A DNA stretch of 64,000 bases, taken from the NCBI RefSeq assembly GCF_964656455.1, contig NC_135726.1, positions 21,401,168 through 21,465,167 on the forward strand, written 5' to 3'. How positions within the stretch are numbered: the stretch's first letter is position 1; every line of letters begins with the position of its first letter. The notes below the pieces were generated by a model. It was not told the DNA's origin. It saw only the letters and a list, made by a program, of their open reading frames with translations, and ran no database searches. Positions 1 to 9,529 of this stretch are shown in pieces. The DNA is from Halichoerus grypus (lineage: Eukaryota; Chordata; Mammalia; Carnivora; Phocidae). The position numbers were made by a program, and so were the translations under genes.

Positions 1-594
1 ATTATAATTAACATATAATAAAAATTATATATTAATTACATCTATATAAGTAAATTAAATACCCTTTACTGGGGAGGTGCTAAAATATGAAAAAAAAATT
101 CTCAGTCATTTTCTGTGACTTTATGACATTTTTTTCCATGCACAATCAGTTTTCTTCCTCTTCATGTTATCACATAAATATTGTTGTTTGTGAAGATAAA
201 AATCAATGGCTTGATTTATATATCTCTGTATCAAATACCTTACACAAAGCCATTTTCTAATATTGAAAAAGCAAGAAGAAAAGTTATTCTTGTCAGAAAT
301 TGCAGTTTGTTTTCTTGTGACTTATCAGCAATGTCTGCATAGTTTCAGAAAATTCCATAACCAGATTTGTTTTTTCCAAAAGAGTTGTTGGGGAGGCTAT
401 GTGCCCAGCTTTTCACATCATAGAAAAATTATTACTCTAATGGGACAAATGGAGGACAGATTAGAAAATGATAACATGGAAGCAGATTGGAAAGAGGGGA
501 CCCTAGACTTGTGTAGACTCCTAGGGTATAGCAGTCTGGATGAGGCAGATAGATCATGGCATTTTTTACAATATATTTAATCGATCTTTTCACA
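1..594. other. AT-rich unique DNA, no gene seen
   Basis: AT-rich sequence with no recognisable repeat family. The longest open frame (263-580, +, 105 codons) has no motif, signal or family resemblance that I recognise and is not a convincing gene. Confidence 0.5.
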
Positions 595-700
595 TGTCTA
601 TATCTTCTACTTGTTAAGTTCCTCTGGGCAGAAACCATGGCATAGTCAGCTTTACAGCACTATCCAACTGCTAGAACATAGTAGGCAGACAATAATGTTC
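595..700 (+). mobile_element. L2-like LINE 3' remnant
   Basis: The stretch reads like the degraded end of an L2 element: a 'cttgttaagttcctctgggcag' type motif followed by 'agaacatagtaggcagacaataatg', which resembles the usual L2/MIR tail. It is an ancient fossil, recognised by pattern only. Confidence 0.4.
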
Positions 701-1869
701 TTTTTTGAGAGATGGTTTGTCCTCACTGAAATTATAGAGTCACATACAGCTTGGTTTGCTTTCTAGAAACAGGATCCAAACACTAACTCTGCCTCTCATC
801 TATGCTTATTCTCTCATCCATACATGCAAAATGTGTGAACATGTGCACATGTGTTTGCACACACATGCACACACATTACTTCAGTTTTTAACTCCCAGTC
901 ATTTTATGGTGTTTTTCTTGCCATAATTCAGTAAAATGTATTTTTAAAATTGCTTTCACTTCATAATGAATCCTCTGTTTTTAGGACAAAGTGCCCAACC
1001 ATGGAATCTGAAATGGGTATGACGTGACCCAATGAATTAAAAATCTAATTTCTTTCCTCTCATTGTGTAAGCACCATAAATTTTCTAATCTCATTTTTGT
1101 TCTGAATATTCATAGTCTTTTGATTATGATGTTCTTTTTCTGTAAAAGAAAAAAATGAAGGCTTTATTTGTAGTATGAGGTGTTAGGGTGGGTCTACTTG
1201 TTCAGAATCACTTCAGGTAATTTAATAATTTACATTTCTTTCATGTGTGTTTGAAAAGTGTACTCTGTTCTAGTCAATGGGTACTGAAGTCACTCACATC
1301 AAACCTTTCCTTCTCATTCCCTCTCCTGTGAAATGAAATATCTGAATCAAGAATTACCATATCTTAGAGGCTCAGAGTGTGTAATTATGCCAATTTTCAA
1401 GGCAGCTCAAATGGTTAGATAGAATGTATTTGAAAATCAGTATTTTACACTGATCACTTGATTCAGTCTCATTAGATAGCATTACCTTACTCCCAGACAT
1501 CAATTAATGCAATGGCTGGAGGATGTTCTCTATCTACTCCTGACTTTAGTTTGCTATCAAATTAGGTGCAGACAAAAATGAAGGGCACAAAACAGTAGGC
1601 ATGCAAAGAACACATTTCTAAAAATGATTATTGAATGTGATTATATGAAGGAACGGAAATATTTTGAAGCCAGAGTTGAAGTCATGGCATCTCAAAGCAA
1701 AAATAATTCCATAGGAGATTTAAGTTTTTGTTTTTGTTTTTGTTTTTCATAAAGCTCTGGGCCTTTTTACCAAGAAAAGAGCCTAATGTAGACTGAGCTT
1801 ATGATCTCAGAAATCACTGCATGAGCCCTTTTTCCCCTTCTTTCTTTTTTTCTTCTTTTTTTTAACTGG
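701..1869. other. Unique AT-rich DNA with minor simple repeats
   Basis: No gene or clear mobile element is visible. A degenerate CA/TG stretch lies near 838-880 and a short (GTTTTT)n run near 1725-1747. The tail (1832-1863) is T/C rich. Confidence 0.45.
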
Positions 1870-1888
1870 TAAAGAAACCAGGTCCCAG

Positions 1889-2035
1889 TGTACCTGGGTG
1901 GCTCAGTCGTTTAAGCATCTGCCTTCTGCTCAGGTCAGGATCCCAGGGTCCTAGGATGGAGTCCTGCATCTCTGCTTCTCCCTCTCCCTCTGCCCTCCCC
2001 CTGCTTGTTCTGTCTGTCTCTTGAATAAATACATA

Positions 2036-2067
<32 letters not shown>
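1889..2067 (+). mobile_element. Carnivore tRNA-Lys SINE (Can-SINE), plus
   Basis: The tRNA-derived head begins at 'tacctgggtggctcagtcg'. It is followed by the GGTCAGGATCCCAGGGTCCT region, a CT-rich middle, an AATAAAT motif and a poly(A) tail at 2043-2067. An imperfect TSD of about 18 bp flanks it: 1870-1887 (aaagaaaccaggtccca) and 2068-2086 (aaaggaaacggggtccca). Several mismatches suggest moderate age. SINEs of this family are Pol III derived and mobilised by L1 proteins. Confidence 0.95.
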
Positions 2068-2150
2068 CAAAGGAAACGGGGTCCCAAAAGTGGTGGCAGT
2101 GAGTAACTTTTGGAAATAGAAAAGGAATCAGCAGGATCAAGATGGGGAAA

Positions 2151-2166
2151 CACACACACACACACA

Positions 2167-2197
<31 letters not shown>

Positions 2198-2198
2198 T
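2151..2198. repeat. (CA)n microsatellite
   Basis: About 24 CA dinucleotides with one CGCG interruption near 2167-2170. The CVCVCV-type open frames read from it are artefacts. Confidence 0.97.
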
Positions 2199-2634
2199 AC
2201 TCTGAGAGTTAGATGCTTCCCAGAAAGTTATGGCCACAGCCAAAGCCAAGTCCCTGCTGAAAGCAGCCTTTCCTTCTTACTAAACGCGATACAGGATAGT
2301 CATGCTGTTCAAATCCTTCCAGGAAAAGAGCTCTTCCTTGCTCGCATTGTCTATTTAAGGTTACCTATTTGCTAAAGTAAGGGCATTTAGATCCCAAACA
2401 TGAAAATGTGCACAAACTTTACTGAAACATTTTATGTATTTTTCTTTCCAAATGTTTTTTATGGAGAAGACAAAGTGTTTCTCATGTACCTCCTCCCATA
2501 AATGCCCTCCATTATGACTAATAATGTTATGTACATTACAGATTATGAAATAAAAATGTAATTGCACCTCCATGCAGGCATCCTACCCACATAGCCTAGT
2601 ACCTAAATATCCTAAAACTATCCAGCACATTTGA

Positions 2635-2745
2635 TCATAGTAGTTAAGAATATGGCTTCAAATTCTGCCACTTACTGACCAGGGGGCCTTGGGATGATCT
2701 TGAACCTATCTAAATCCAGTTCAATACCTAATTCTCTGATGTGTT
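2635..2745 (+). mobile_element. MIR SINE remnant
   Basis: It shows the MIR order: 'tagttaagaatatggcttcaaattctgccacttactg', then a 'gaccttggg..' like segment. The copy is degraded and lacks a clear tail. Confidence 0.55.
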
Positions 2746-3097
2746 ATTTTTCTTCTGGCACTGTGTTCATCATAAATTTCCCTTCCTAGAAATCAGCCTT
2801 GGCTTCTTACTCATTTCTTTTTACTGATTACAGAACATGATCTCCCTACTTCGTCCTTCAAAGGGTTTGTCCCTGGATATTTCACTGAGAAGTAGCAATA
2901 CAGTAGTTTGTTGGGGTGGGTGGCAGGCTGGGGTCCTGTTTTCCTTTTTGTCTGTGCAGACATCTTGGTTTTCTCAGCCATGCCCTTTGCCTGTCAATAG
3001 GAGGGGAGGGATAAGACTTTGGTCTGAGGGCCCAGAGCTGATAACTTGTCCTGATCCTCTCCAGTGTGCAGGGGCCTGGAGACACTTGTAGCCACTC

Positions 3098-3302
3098 AAA
3101 AGAAAAAAAAGAGAGAAAGAGACAGAGAGAGAGACAGAGACAGAGAGAGAAGGTAAGGGAAGGAAAGGAGAAGGAGAGGGAGAGGAAGAAGAAGCAGATA
3201 GAAGAGGAGGAGGGGAGGAGGAGGAAGAAGTAGGAGAAGAGGAAGGGGAAAAGGGAAAAGAAAAGGAAAAAGGAAAGGAAAAGAAAGAAAATAGAAGGAA
3301 CG
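3098..3302. repeat. Purine-rich (GA/GGA/GGAAA)n low-complexity tract
   Basis: About 200 bases are almost pure A/G on the plus strand: GAGA and CAGAGA units first, then AGGAGG and AAAGG units. It has no repeat-element head and no TSD that I can see. The Ser/Phe-rich minus-strand frame over it is a compositional artefact. Confidence 0.9.
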
Positions 3303-3654
3303 AGAACTGGGCTGCTCTCAGCCCTGTGTCCATTCCCAGGCTTTGGTGGGTTCCTGTGTATGGTGTCATGAGATCCTCTACTTCATAACAAAAGGATGAT
3401 GAGTGGACTAAGGCTATAGCTCAAAGGACTTTGCGAAATTGTGGACACATTGAAATCAGAGGGGTGTTTTGTTTTGTTGTTTATGTGTTTGTTGTTTTAA
3501 TGTTGGTCTACTTAAGAATAATACAACTTAATAGTGTACTATGAACTGAGGGGTGTGGTGTTAACTTAAAAAATAAATCAGGTGGTGAAGTTCTGCACCT
3601 TGATATTCACGCTAATTTCCAAAAAGACATAATTCCCCCCCTCCAAAAAATCAG

Positions 3655-4890
3655 CAAGTTTCTTTAATTGAAGTATAATTAACATAATGTTATATTAATA
3701 TAGTATTATATTATACAATATAATGATTCAACAATTCTATACATTTCTCAGTGCTCATCAGGATAAGTGTACCCTTAATCCCCATTATCTATTTCATCCA
3801 CCCACCTCTTCTCTGGCAACCATCTGTTTTCTGCATTTAAGAGTCTGTTTTTTTGTATTATTTTCTTGGTCTGTTACTGTTGTTGTTTTGTCTCCTTTTT
3901 TTCTTTGTTTTGTTTCTTAAATTATGAGTGAAATCATATGGTATTTATCTTTCTCTGACTGATTTATTTCACGTAGCATTATACCTTCTAGGTCCATCCC
4001 TGTTGTTATAAATGACAAGATTCCATTCTTCTCATGGCTGGGTAATGATCCATTATATATATTCTTTATCCATTCATTTATGAATGGGCATTTAGGTTGC
4101 TTCCATATCTTGGCTATTGTAAATAATGCTGCAATAAACATAGAGGTACATATATCTTTTCAAATTCGTGTTTTTGTTTTATGAGGTAAATAGTAGTGGA
4201 GTTATCGGATCATATGGTAATTCTATTTTTAATTTTTTGAGAAACCTCCATACTGTTTTCCATAATGGCTGCATTGCCACCAATAGTGCATGAGGGTTCC
4301 TATTTTCCCATATCCTCCCCAACACTTGTTATTTCTTCTCATTTTAATTCTAGCCATTCTGGTAGGCATAAGGAGATATCTCATGGTGGCTGTGATTTGC
4401 ATTTCCTGATGATTAGTGAGGGCCATCTTTTCATGAGTCTGTTGGCCATCTATATGTCTTCTTTGGAAAAAAAATCTATTCAGGTTCTCTGCCTATTTTT
4501 CAATCAGATTATTTTTTTTTTCCTTTGCTGCTGAGTTGTATAACTTTTTTATACATTTTGGATATTAACCTTTTTTTGCATAAACTAGTTGCAAATATCT
4601 TCTCCCATTCAGTACATTGCCTTTTTGTTTTATTGATGGTTTCCTTCCCTGTGCAAAAGCTTTTTATCTCGTATAGTCTCAATAGGTTTAATTTTGTTTT
4701 GTTTTGTTTTTTCCCCTTTTCTAGAGGAAACATATCTGGAAAAATGTATCTATGGCTAATGTCAAAGAAATTACTTCCCATATTCTCTTCTAAGATTTTT
4801 TGGTTTCAGGTCTCACATTTATATCTTCAATGCATTTGAGTTTATTTTTGTGTATGGTGTAACAATGTGGTTCAGCAAGTTTCAATGGAA
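3655..4890 (-). mobile_element. 5'-truncated L1 fragment, minus (3' UTR and ORF2 end)
   Basis: Read on the minus strand this is the last part of L1 ORF2 followed by 3' UTR. Peptide pieces typical of the ORF2 C-terminus are visible in broken frames, for example MFIAALFTIAKIWKQPKCP (3917-4141), the MRYLLMPTRMARIK...CWGGYGKIGTL..WWQC cysteine region (4229-4426) and KSFCTGKETINKTKRQ..EWEKIFA (4509-4781). Frames are shifted and interrupted, so it is an old dead copy. It lacks the reverse-transcriptase and endonuclease parts. Similarity to L1 ends near 4890. Confidence 0.9.
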
Positions 4891-5030
4891 TGAACCCTGT
4901 GCCATTCTTACCTATGTTTCCTATAGTTCCTTGGGCATATCACTGAACAGCTTTAAGCTTCAATTTCCCAGTAAGAGTATAGAGCTGACAAATTGCTTTG
5001 CCTATGTGGAAAACAAGGCAGGATAGATTG
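4891..5030 (+). mobile_element. Possible MIR remnant
   Basis: The segment 'ccttgggcatatcactgaacagctttaagcttcaatttccc' resembles the middle of MIR. It is short and weak. Confidence 0.3.
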
Positions 5031-5032
5031 AT

Positions 5033-5532
5033 ATGGGAGAGACAATGGTTTTGTATTCAAACAATAGTATTTTTTTCTTATTTAGTACCCAATATGTTTA
5101 TCTTTTACTTACTAAACTAAAACAAAGTCAAACCAAAAAAAAATATTTTAAATATCAAAAAGTATTCCTCTAAATTAGGCATAGGCAGGTAGGAAACATC
5201 CACAATATATAAATGAATGGATATAGTCATCTTCCATTATCGCATTTCTACGTGAAGTTAGAAAATAAAGAAGGGAGATTCCAGGTCATATTGACCACCT
5301 GGAGACAACTCCATGTTTTGTAAATTTGGGATCTTGTCAAGGCTTTGGGATCAGAGCCACTCAGGCAAGTCTCTTCTCTTTTTAATTAAAGGCGTGAAGG
5401 CAATGCTATCCGGAGTCATAATCCCATATTTACAGAGACTCTGTCTCAGATTGTGATTTGGGGGGAAAAGCACTTACCTAGCATCCACTGCTCATAGAAC
5501 TCTTAAAAACTGCGCATTTAAAGAAGAGTTCT
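5033..5532. other. Unique DNA, no feature seen
   Basis: AT-rich sequence with no open frame, RNA gene or repeat family that I can support. Confidence 0.4.
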
Positions 5533-5760
5533 TGTGGCACCCAGGTGGTCAATCGGTTAAGCATGTGCCTTCAGCTCAGGTCATGATCCCAGGGTCCTGG
5601 GATCGAGTCCCTCATCTGGCTCCCTGCTCAGCAGGGAGCCTGCTTCTCCTTCTCCTTCTGCCTGACACTCCCCCTGCTTGTGCTCTCTCTCTGTCTGTCA
5701 AATAAATAAATTAATTAATTAATTAATTAATTAATTTTTAAAAAATCTTTAGAAAAAAAT
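5533..5760 (+). mobile_element. Carnivore SINE, plus, with (TTAA)n tail
   Basis: The Can-SINE head ('tggcacccaggtggtcaatcgg'), the GGTCATGATCCCAGGGTCCTGGGATCGAG region and the CT-rich middle are clear. The AATAAA-rich tail has expanded into a TTAA repeat at 5708-5737. An imperfect TSD is seen at 5519-5534 and 5761-5776 (aaagaagagttctt / aaagcacagttctt). Confidence 0.95.
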
Positions 5761-5954
5761 AAAGCACAGTTCTTTGTTTTCTTACTGTCACAAACCTTCC
5801 ATGCAACTTGATGCACAGAAGAAGGGAACGCTGTCCCCATTGTGTACTGAGCACTCACTAAATTGTGTCGTTGGAAGGGTTGTTCTAGAACATGTTAGCT
5901 CAGTGAATCTCTCAAAAACCCTACTCAATAAGGACTATTGTGCTGGGTTTTGTT

Positions 5955-6035
5955 TGTTTTAAATAAGGAAAGTGAATTTAACTGGCATGTTCAAAGTCAC
6001 ACACCTAGTAAAGCAGAGCTGGGCTTGGGAACCAG
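5955..6035 (-). mobile_element. MIR remnant, minus
   Basis: The stretch 'ttcaaagtcacacacctagtaaagcagagctgggcttggga' is the usual reverse-complement MIR core (AAGGTCACACAGCTAGTAAGTGGCAGAGC) in degraded form. Confidence 0.5.
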
Positions 6036-6221
6036 CTTTTTGACTTCTCATGTCATGATCTTTTCATGACATCATACTGCTAAAAAGGTCAAGATGGGGA
6101 ATACAGAGTTTCTCTTGATGAATCTCTGTTAGCTCAGTGTACTGGGCATGACATTCTTTCCAGGTAAAAATGGAAATTCAAATAACTTTGGCATTTAGGA
6201 AAGAAAATATAAATAAAATTA

Positions 6222-6421
6222 TTATTTTTTTTTATTTTGAAGATTTTATTTATTTGACAGAGAGAAAGACAGCCAGAGAGGGAACACAAACAGGGGGAGT
6301 GGGAAAGGGAGAAGCAGGCTTCCTGCAGAGCAGGGAGCCCGACACGGGGCTTAATCCCAGGACCCTGAGATCATGACCTGAGCCAAAGGCAGATGCTTAA
6401 TGACTGAGCCACCCAGGCGCC
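6222..6421 (-). mobile_element. Carnivore SINE, minus (first of a tandem pair)
   Basis: A reverse-complement Can-SINE: T-rich tail, GATTTTATTTATTTGACAGAGAG, GGGAGAAGCAGGCTTCCTGC, 'gatcatgacctgagcc', and the tRNA head ending 'gagccacccaggcgcccc' at 6421. It lies end to end with a second SINE of the same orientation. Confidence 0.96.
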
Positions 6422-6435
6422 CCTAAAATTCTTTT

Positions 6436-6633
6436 CCTTTTTTTAAAATATTTTATTTATTTATTTGATAGAGAGAGACACAGCGAGAGAGGGAATACAA
6501 GCAGGGGGAGTAAGAGAGGGAGAAGCAGGCTCCCCGCCAAGCAGGGAGCCCGATGCCGGGCTCGATCCCAGCACCCCTGAGATCATGACCCGAGCTGAAG
6601 GCAAGCGCTTAACGACTGAGCCACCCAGGTTTC
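6436..6633 (-). mobile_element. Carnivore SINE, minus (second of a tandem pair)
   Basis: A complete reverse-complement Can-SINE. A perfect 14-bp TSD (cctaaaattctttt) is present at 6422-6435 and 6634-6647. This copy therefore inserted immediately next to the head end of the neighbouring SINE as a separate event, not by tandem duplication. Confidence 0.97.
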
Positions 6634-6669
6634 CCTAAAATTCTTTTCTTAATAAGATTGTCATTCCTA

Positions 6670-7137
6670 TTCTTAATCTCAGGAAACAAACTGAGGGTTG
6701 CTGGAGTGGAGGGTGGGGTGGGAGGGATGGGGTGACTGGGTGATAGACACTGGGGAGGGTATGTGCTCTGGTAAGCGCTGTGAATTGTGCAAGACTGTTG
6801 AATCACAGATCTGTACCTCTGAAACAAATAATGCAATATATGTTAAGAAAAAAAAAAAAAGAAGAAGAAAACAGGAGGGGAAGAATGAAGGGGGGGAAAT
6901 CGGAGGGGTAGACGAACCATGAGAGACGATGGACTCTGAAAAACAAACTGAGGGCTCTAGAGGGGAGGGGGGTGGGAGGATGGGTTAGCCTGGTGATGGG
7001 TATTAAAGAGGGCACGTTCTGCATGGAGCACTGGGTGTTATGCACAAACAATGAATCATGGAACACTACATCTAAAACTAATGATGTAATGTATGGGGAT
7101 TAACATAACAATAAAAAAGTCTAAAAAAAAAAAAAAA
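6670..7137 (+). mobile_element. Short 5'-truncated L1 tail (3' UTR only), plus
   Basis: The sequence starts just after the ORF2 stop position of the full-length L1 in this window ('ttcttaatctcagg') and runs through the G-rich 3' UTR, a purine-rich block and poly(A). A perfect 16-bp TSD (aagattgtcattccta) lies at 6654-6669 and 7138-7153. It has no coding capacity. The perfect TSD suggests a fairly recent insertion. Confidence 0.97.
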
Positions 7138-7448
7138 AAGATTGTCATTCCTAGCCTAAGGGTCCCTTGGTGAGGTGCAAGCCTAACTCCTTCCAGATTA
7201 CCTAAGGAGTATCTTCCAAATAAATATCCATAGTCTCTACCCATGGAGCTTTTACTTAAGAATGTCCAAGTTGGACCCTGAATATCTTTACTCCCCTTTC
7301 CCCACTACCAATCCTGGGTGATACTTACCAATGGCTGAGATTGGGAGTTACTGCTCTACCCCATATTCTTAATGTCAGATTAGGTCAGATTCCCGATATT
7401 CACAAAGAATATCAGACATGCTTGCAAAGGCCTTAAAACACCTCATAT

Positions 7449-7600
7449 TGGGGCACCTGGGTGGCTCAATCAGTGAAACATCCAACTCTTGGTTTCAGCT
7501 CAGGTCATGGTCTCGCAGTCATGGGACCCACTCACTCACGTGGTCTCTCTCTCTCTAAAATAAATAAAAATAAAATCTTAAAACACACACACACACACAT
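7449..7600 (+). mobile_element. Carnivore SINE, plus, internally shortened
   Basis: The head 'ggggcacctgggtggctcaatcag' and the 'ttggtttcagctcaggtcatggtctc' segment are present. The middle is mostly missing before 'ctctctctctaaaataaataaa'. The tail has grown a short (CA)n run at 7583-7600. It is an older sub-type with an internal deletion. Confidence 0.88.
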
Positions 7601-7647
7601 CTCATGTTATCTTCTTGGGAAGTCACATTTTGGGCACTTAAAGGGGC

Positions 7648-7850
7648 TATGTGGTGTGGTCATAAAGAACTTGGGTGCTGAATTCAGAAAGCCTGGGTTC
7701 CAATCCTAAGTGCATCACCTATTTTTTTTTATGTTAACATTATATTTAAACTCTCTGTGTCTGAGGATAATAAAATATTCTATAATTATGGGAAGATCAC
7801 ATGAGAAAAGCTATAGTAAGCCCTTGACAATCTATTACTATTATTATGGA
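7648..7850 (+). mobile_element. MIR remnant, plus
   Basis: The order 'gtggtgtggtcataaagaacttgggtgctg..cctgggttccaatcc', then 'aaactctctgtgtctgaggataataaa', follows MIR. The copy is degraded. Confidence 0.55.
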
Positions 7851-7884
7851 TGCTGCTGAGCACTAGTAATATACCTTTTAGCTA

Positions 7885-8290
7885 CTGCACAATGACATAG
7901 CAAATGATCCCAAAACTCAGTGGCTTATGACAATCAGCATTTGTTCTTACACTGTGGGAGTTACACGTCAACTGTGATTTGGCTGATCCTGTCTGCATCT
8001 CAGCTGGGTAGATTTGCTTTAGCATGAAGATGCAGTTGAGCATGGCTTTAGGCTCTGGATTAGGTTCAGATCTGCTCCATGAGCTTTTGTTCTGAGGCCC
8101 AGAACCCAGGGCCAGCAGATGCTTGTGGCATACTTTTCTCATGGTGGGTCACTGATGTACAAAAGCCAAATCAAACTATACAAATACATATGAGGCTTCT
8201 ACTTGCATCACTTTTGCCAACATTCTTTTGGTTAAACTAATCACACCATCAAGGCCACATCATTTTAGAGGGAAAGTAGACTATCTAAAC
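7885..8290. mobile_element. Possible ancient LTR or DNA-element remnant
   Basis: 'aaaactcagtggcttatgacaatcagcatttgttcttacactgtgggag' resembles the start of an old mammalian interspersed repeat of the 'AGTGGCTTAAAACAAC' type. I cannot name the family from sight. Confidence 0.3.
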
Positions 8291-8882
8291 TAGCAAAAAC
8301 TGTAACAATGATTCTCAATGAATAAAAATGAGGTCCTTTAATATTTTTTGTGAGACTACAGTTTACTATGTCCTGTGCTAAACACTTCAAATAGATTTTT
8401 AAGGATCTGAGAATGAGAAACCACCATCATTTGTTATCATCATCTGATGAGGACTGCTTTCAACTTTTCCTGCTCTGAAAAACACATTTATGGCATGACA
8501 ATTCTTTCACTGGGGCAGCTCAGAATAATCTATATTAGAACAACTGATTTCTTCCAGGCACTCTGCTAAAATTTCTTGAAACATCAGAGATAGAGAAATA
8601 TGTCAGAGGTGTGTATACTAGGAGCTGGGTAGTACCTGTGAGAGAATGTTGGGTGATTCTTGAGTAGAGGATGGCCAGTTTGAGTTCATTCATTCAGCAA
8701 AGATTTCTTGCAAACCATTGTTATCCTAGGCTTATGCCTGGTAGAATTTATGAGCAAGTTTAGAAACATCACAAGATTCAGCAACGATGTTAATAAAAGA
8801 GAAAGCTAAAACCTAAAATGAAACAAAATGAAATAGTAAAATAAAAAAGTCAGATCACAGAAAGACTTAAATGGGAGATTAA
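8291..8882. other. Unique DNA, no feature seen
   Basis: AT-rich sequence with no supported gene or repeat. Confidence 0.4.
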
Positions 8883-8896
8883 AAAGATGAGACTTT

Positions 8897-9106
8897 GGGG
8901 TGCCTGGTTGGCTCAGAGGGTTAAGCATCCGACTCTTGGTTTCAGCTCAGGTCATGATCTCAGGGTCCTTGGATTGAGCCCCATGTCAGGTTCCACATTC
9001 AGTGGAGAGGCTGCTTGAGGATTCTCTCTCTCACCCTCTCCCCCTTCCCCCACTTGTGCTCTCTTTCTCTCTCTAAAATAAATAAATAAATCTTAAGGAA
9101 AAAAAA
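8897..9106 (+). mobile_element. Carnivore SINE, plus
   Basis: Head 'gggtgcctggttggctcagagggttaagc', 'ggtcatgatctcagggtcctt', CT-rich middle, AATAAATAAATAAATCTTA and poly(A). A TSD (aaagatgagacttt) lies at 8883-8896 and 9108-9121 with no mismatch. Confidence 0.96.
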
Positions 9107-9434
9107 AAAAGATGAGACTTTATTATATAAGAAGTAAGGAGGAGGTGATACTGGTTAGCAGATATTAGTATATAAGAGATTCACCTACCTGGGAGCGCTA
9201 TAAATATATATAACATTGGTTGACTATTTACTATAATTTTAAAGGACAAATAAAAAATCAAAAGAAAAATAACGTACCAATAAAAATAGAAAACATCATA
9301 TAAACCGTCTACACAGTGACAAGGACATATAAGAAAAATAAGCATTTGAGAGGTTGAACTTCAATAGTAATTAAAGAAATGCATAATATATCAACAGTTG
9401 TGTTGGTTGTGTGTCTTTTTTTGTTGTTGTTTTA

Positions 9435-9520
9435 AAACTTAGTATGGTAAGCACACTTAACATAAAGCCTACTTTCCTAACATAATACATCATTATTGAC
9501 TATAGGTACAATTGAAAAAA
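9435..9520 (-). mobile_element. Possible old L1 3'-end remnant
   Basis: 'atggtaagcacacttaacataaagcctac...attattgactataggtac' resembles the reverse complement of an old L1 3' end. It is weak and short. Confidence 0.35.
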
Positions 9521-9529
9521 TTTTAAAGG

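Noticed and set aside
263..580. 105-codon plus-strand frame in unique DNA
   Set aside because: No motif, no homology that I recognise and no exon context. Length is compatible with chance.
1862..2249. Cys/Val-rich minus-strand frames of 104-111 codons
   Set aside because: They read through a (CA)n repeat and a SINE poly(A). Not a gene.
2974..3369. 131-codon minus-strand frame rich in Ser, Phe and Pro
   Set aside because: It is produced by the purine-rich low-complexity tract at 3098-3302.
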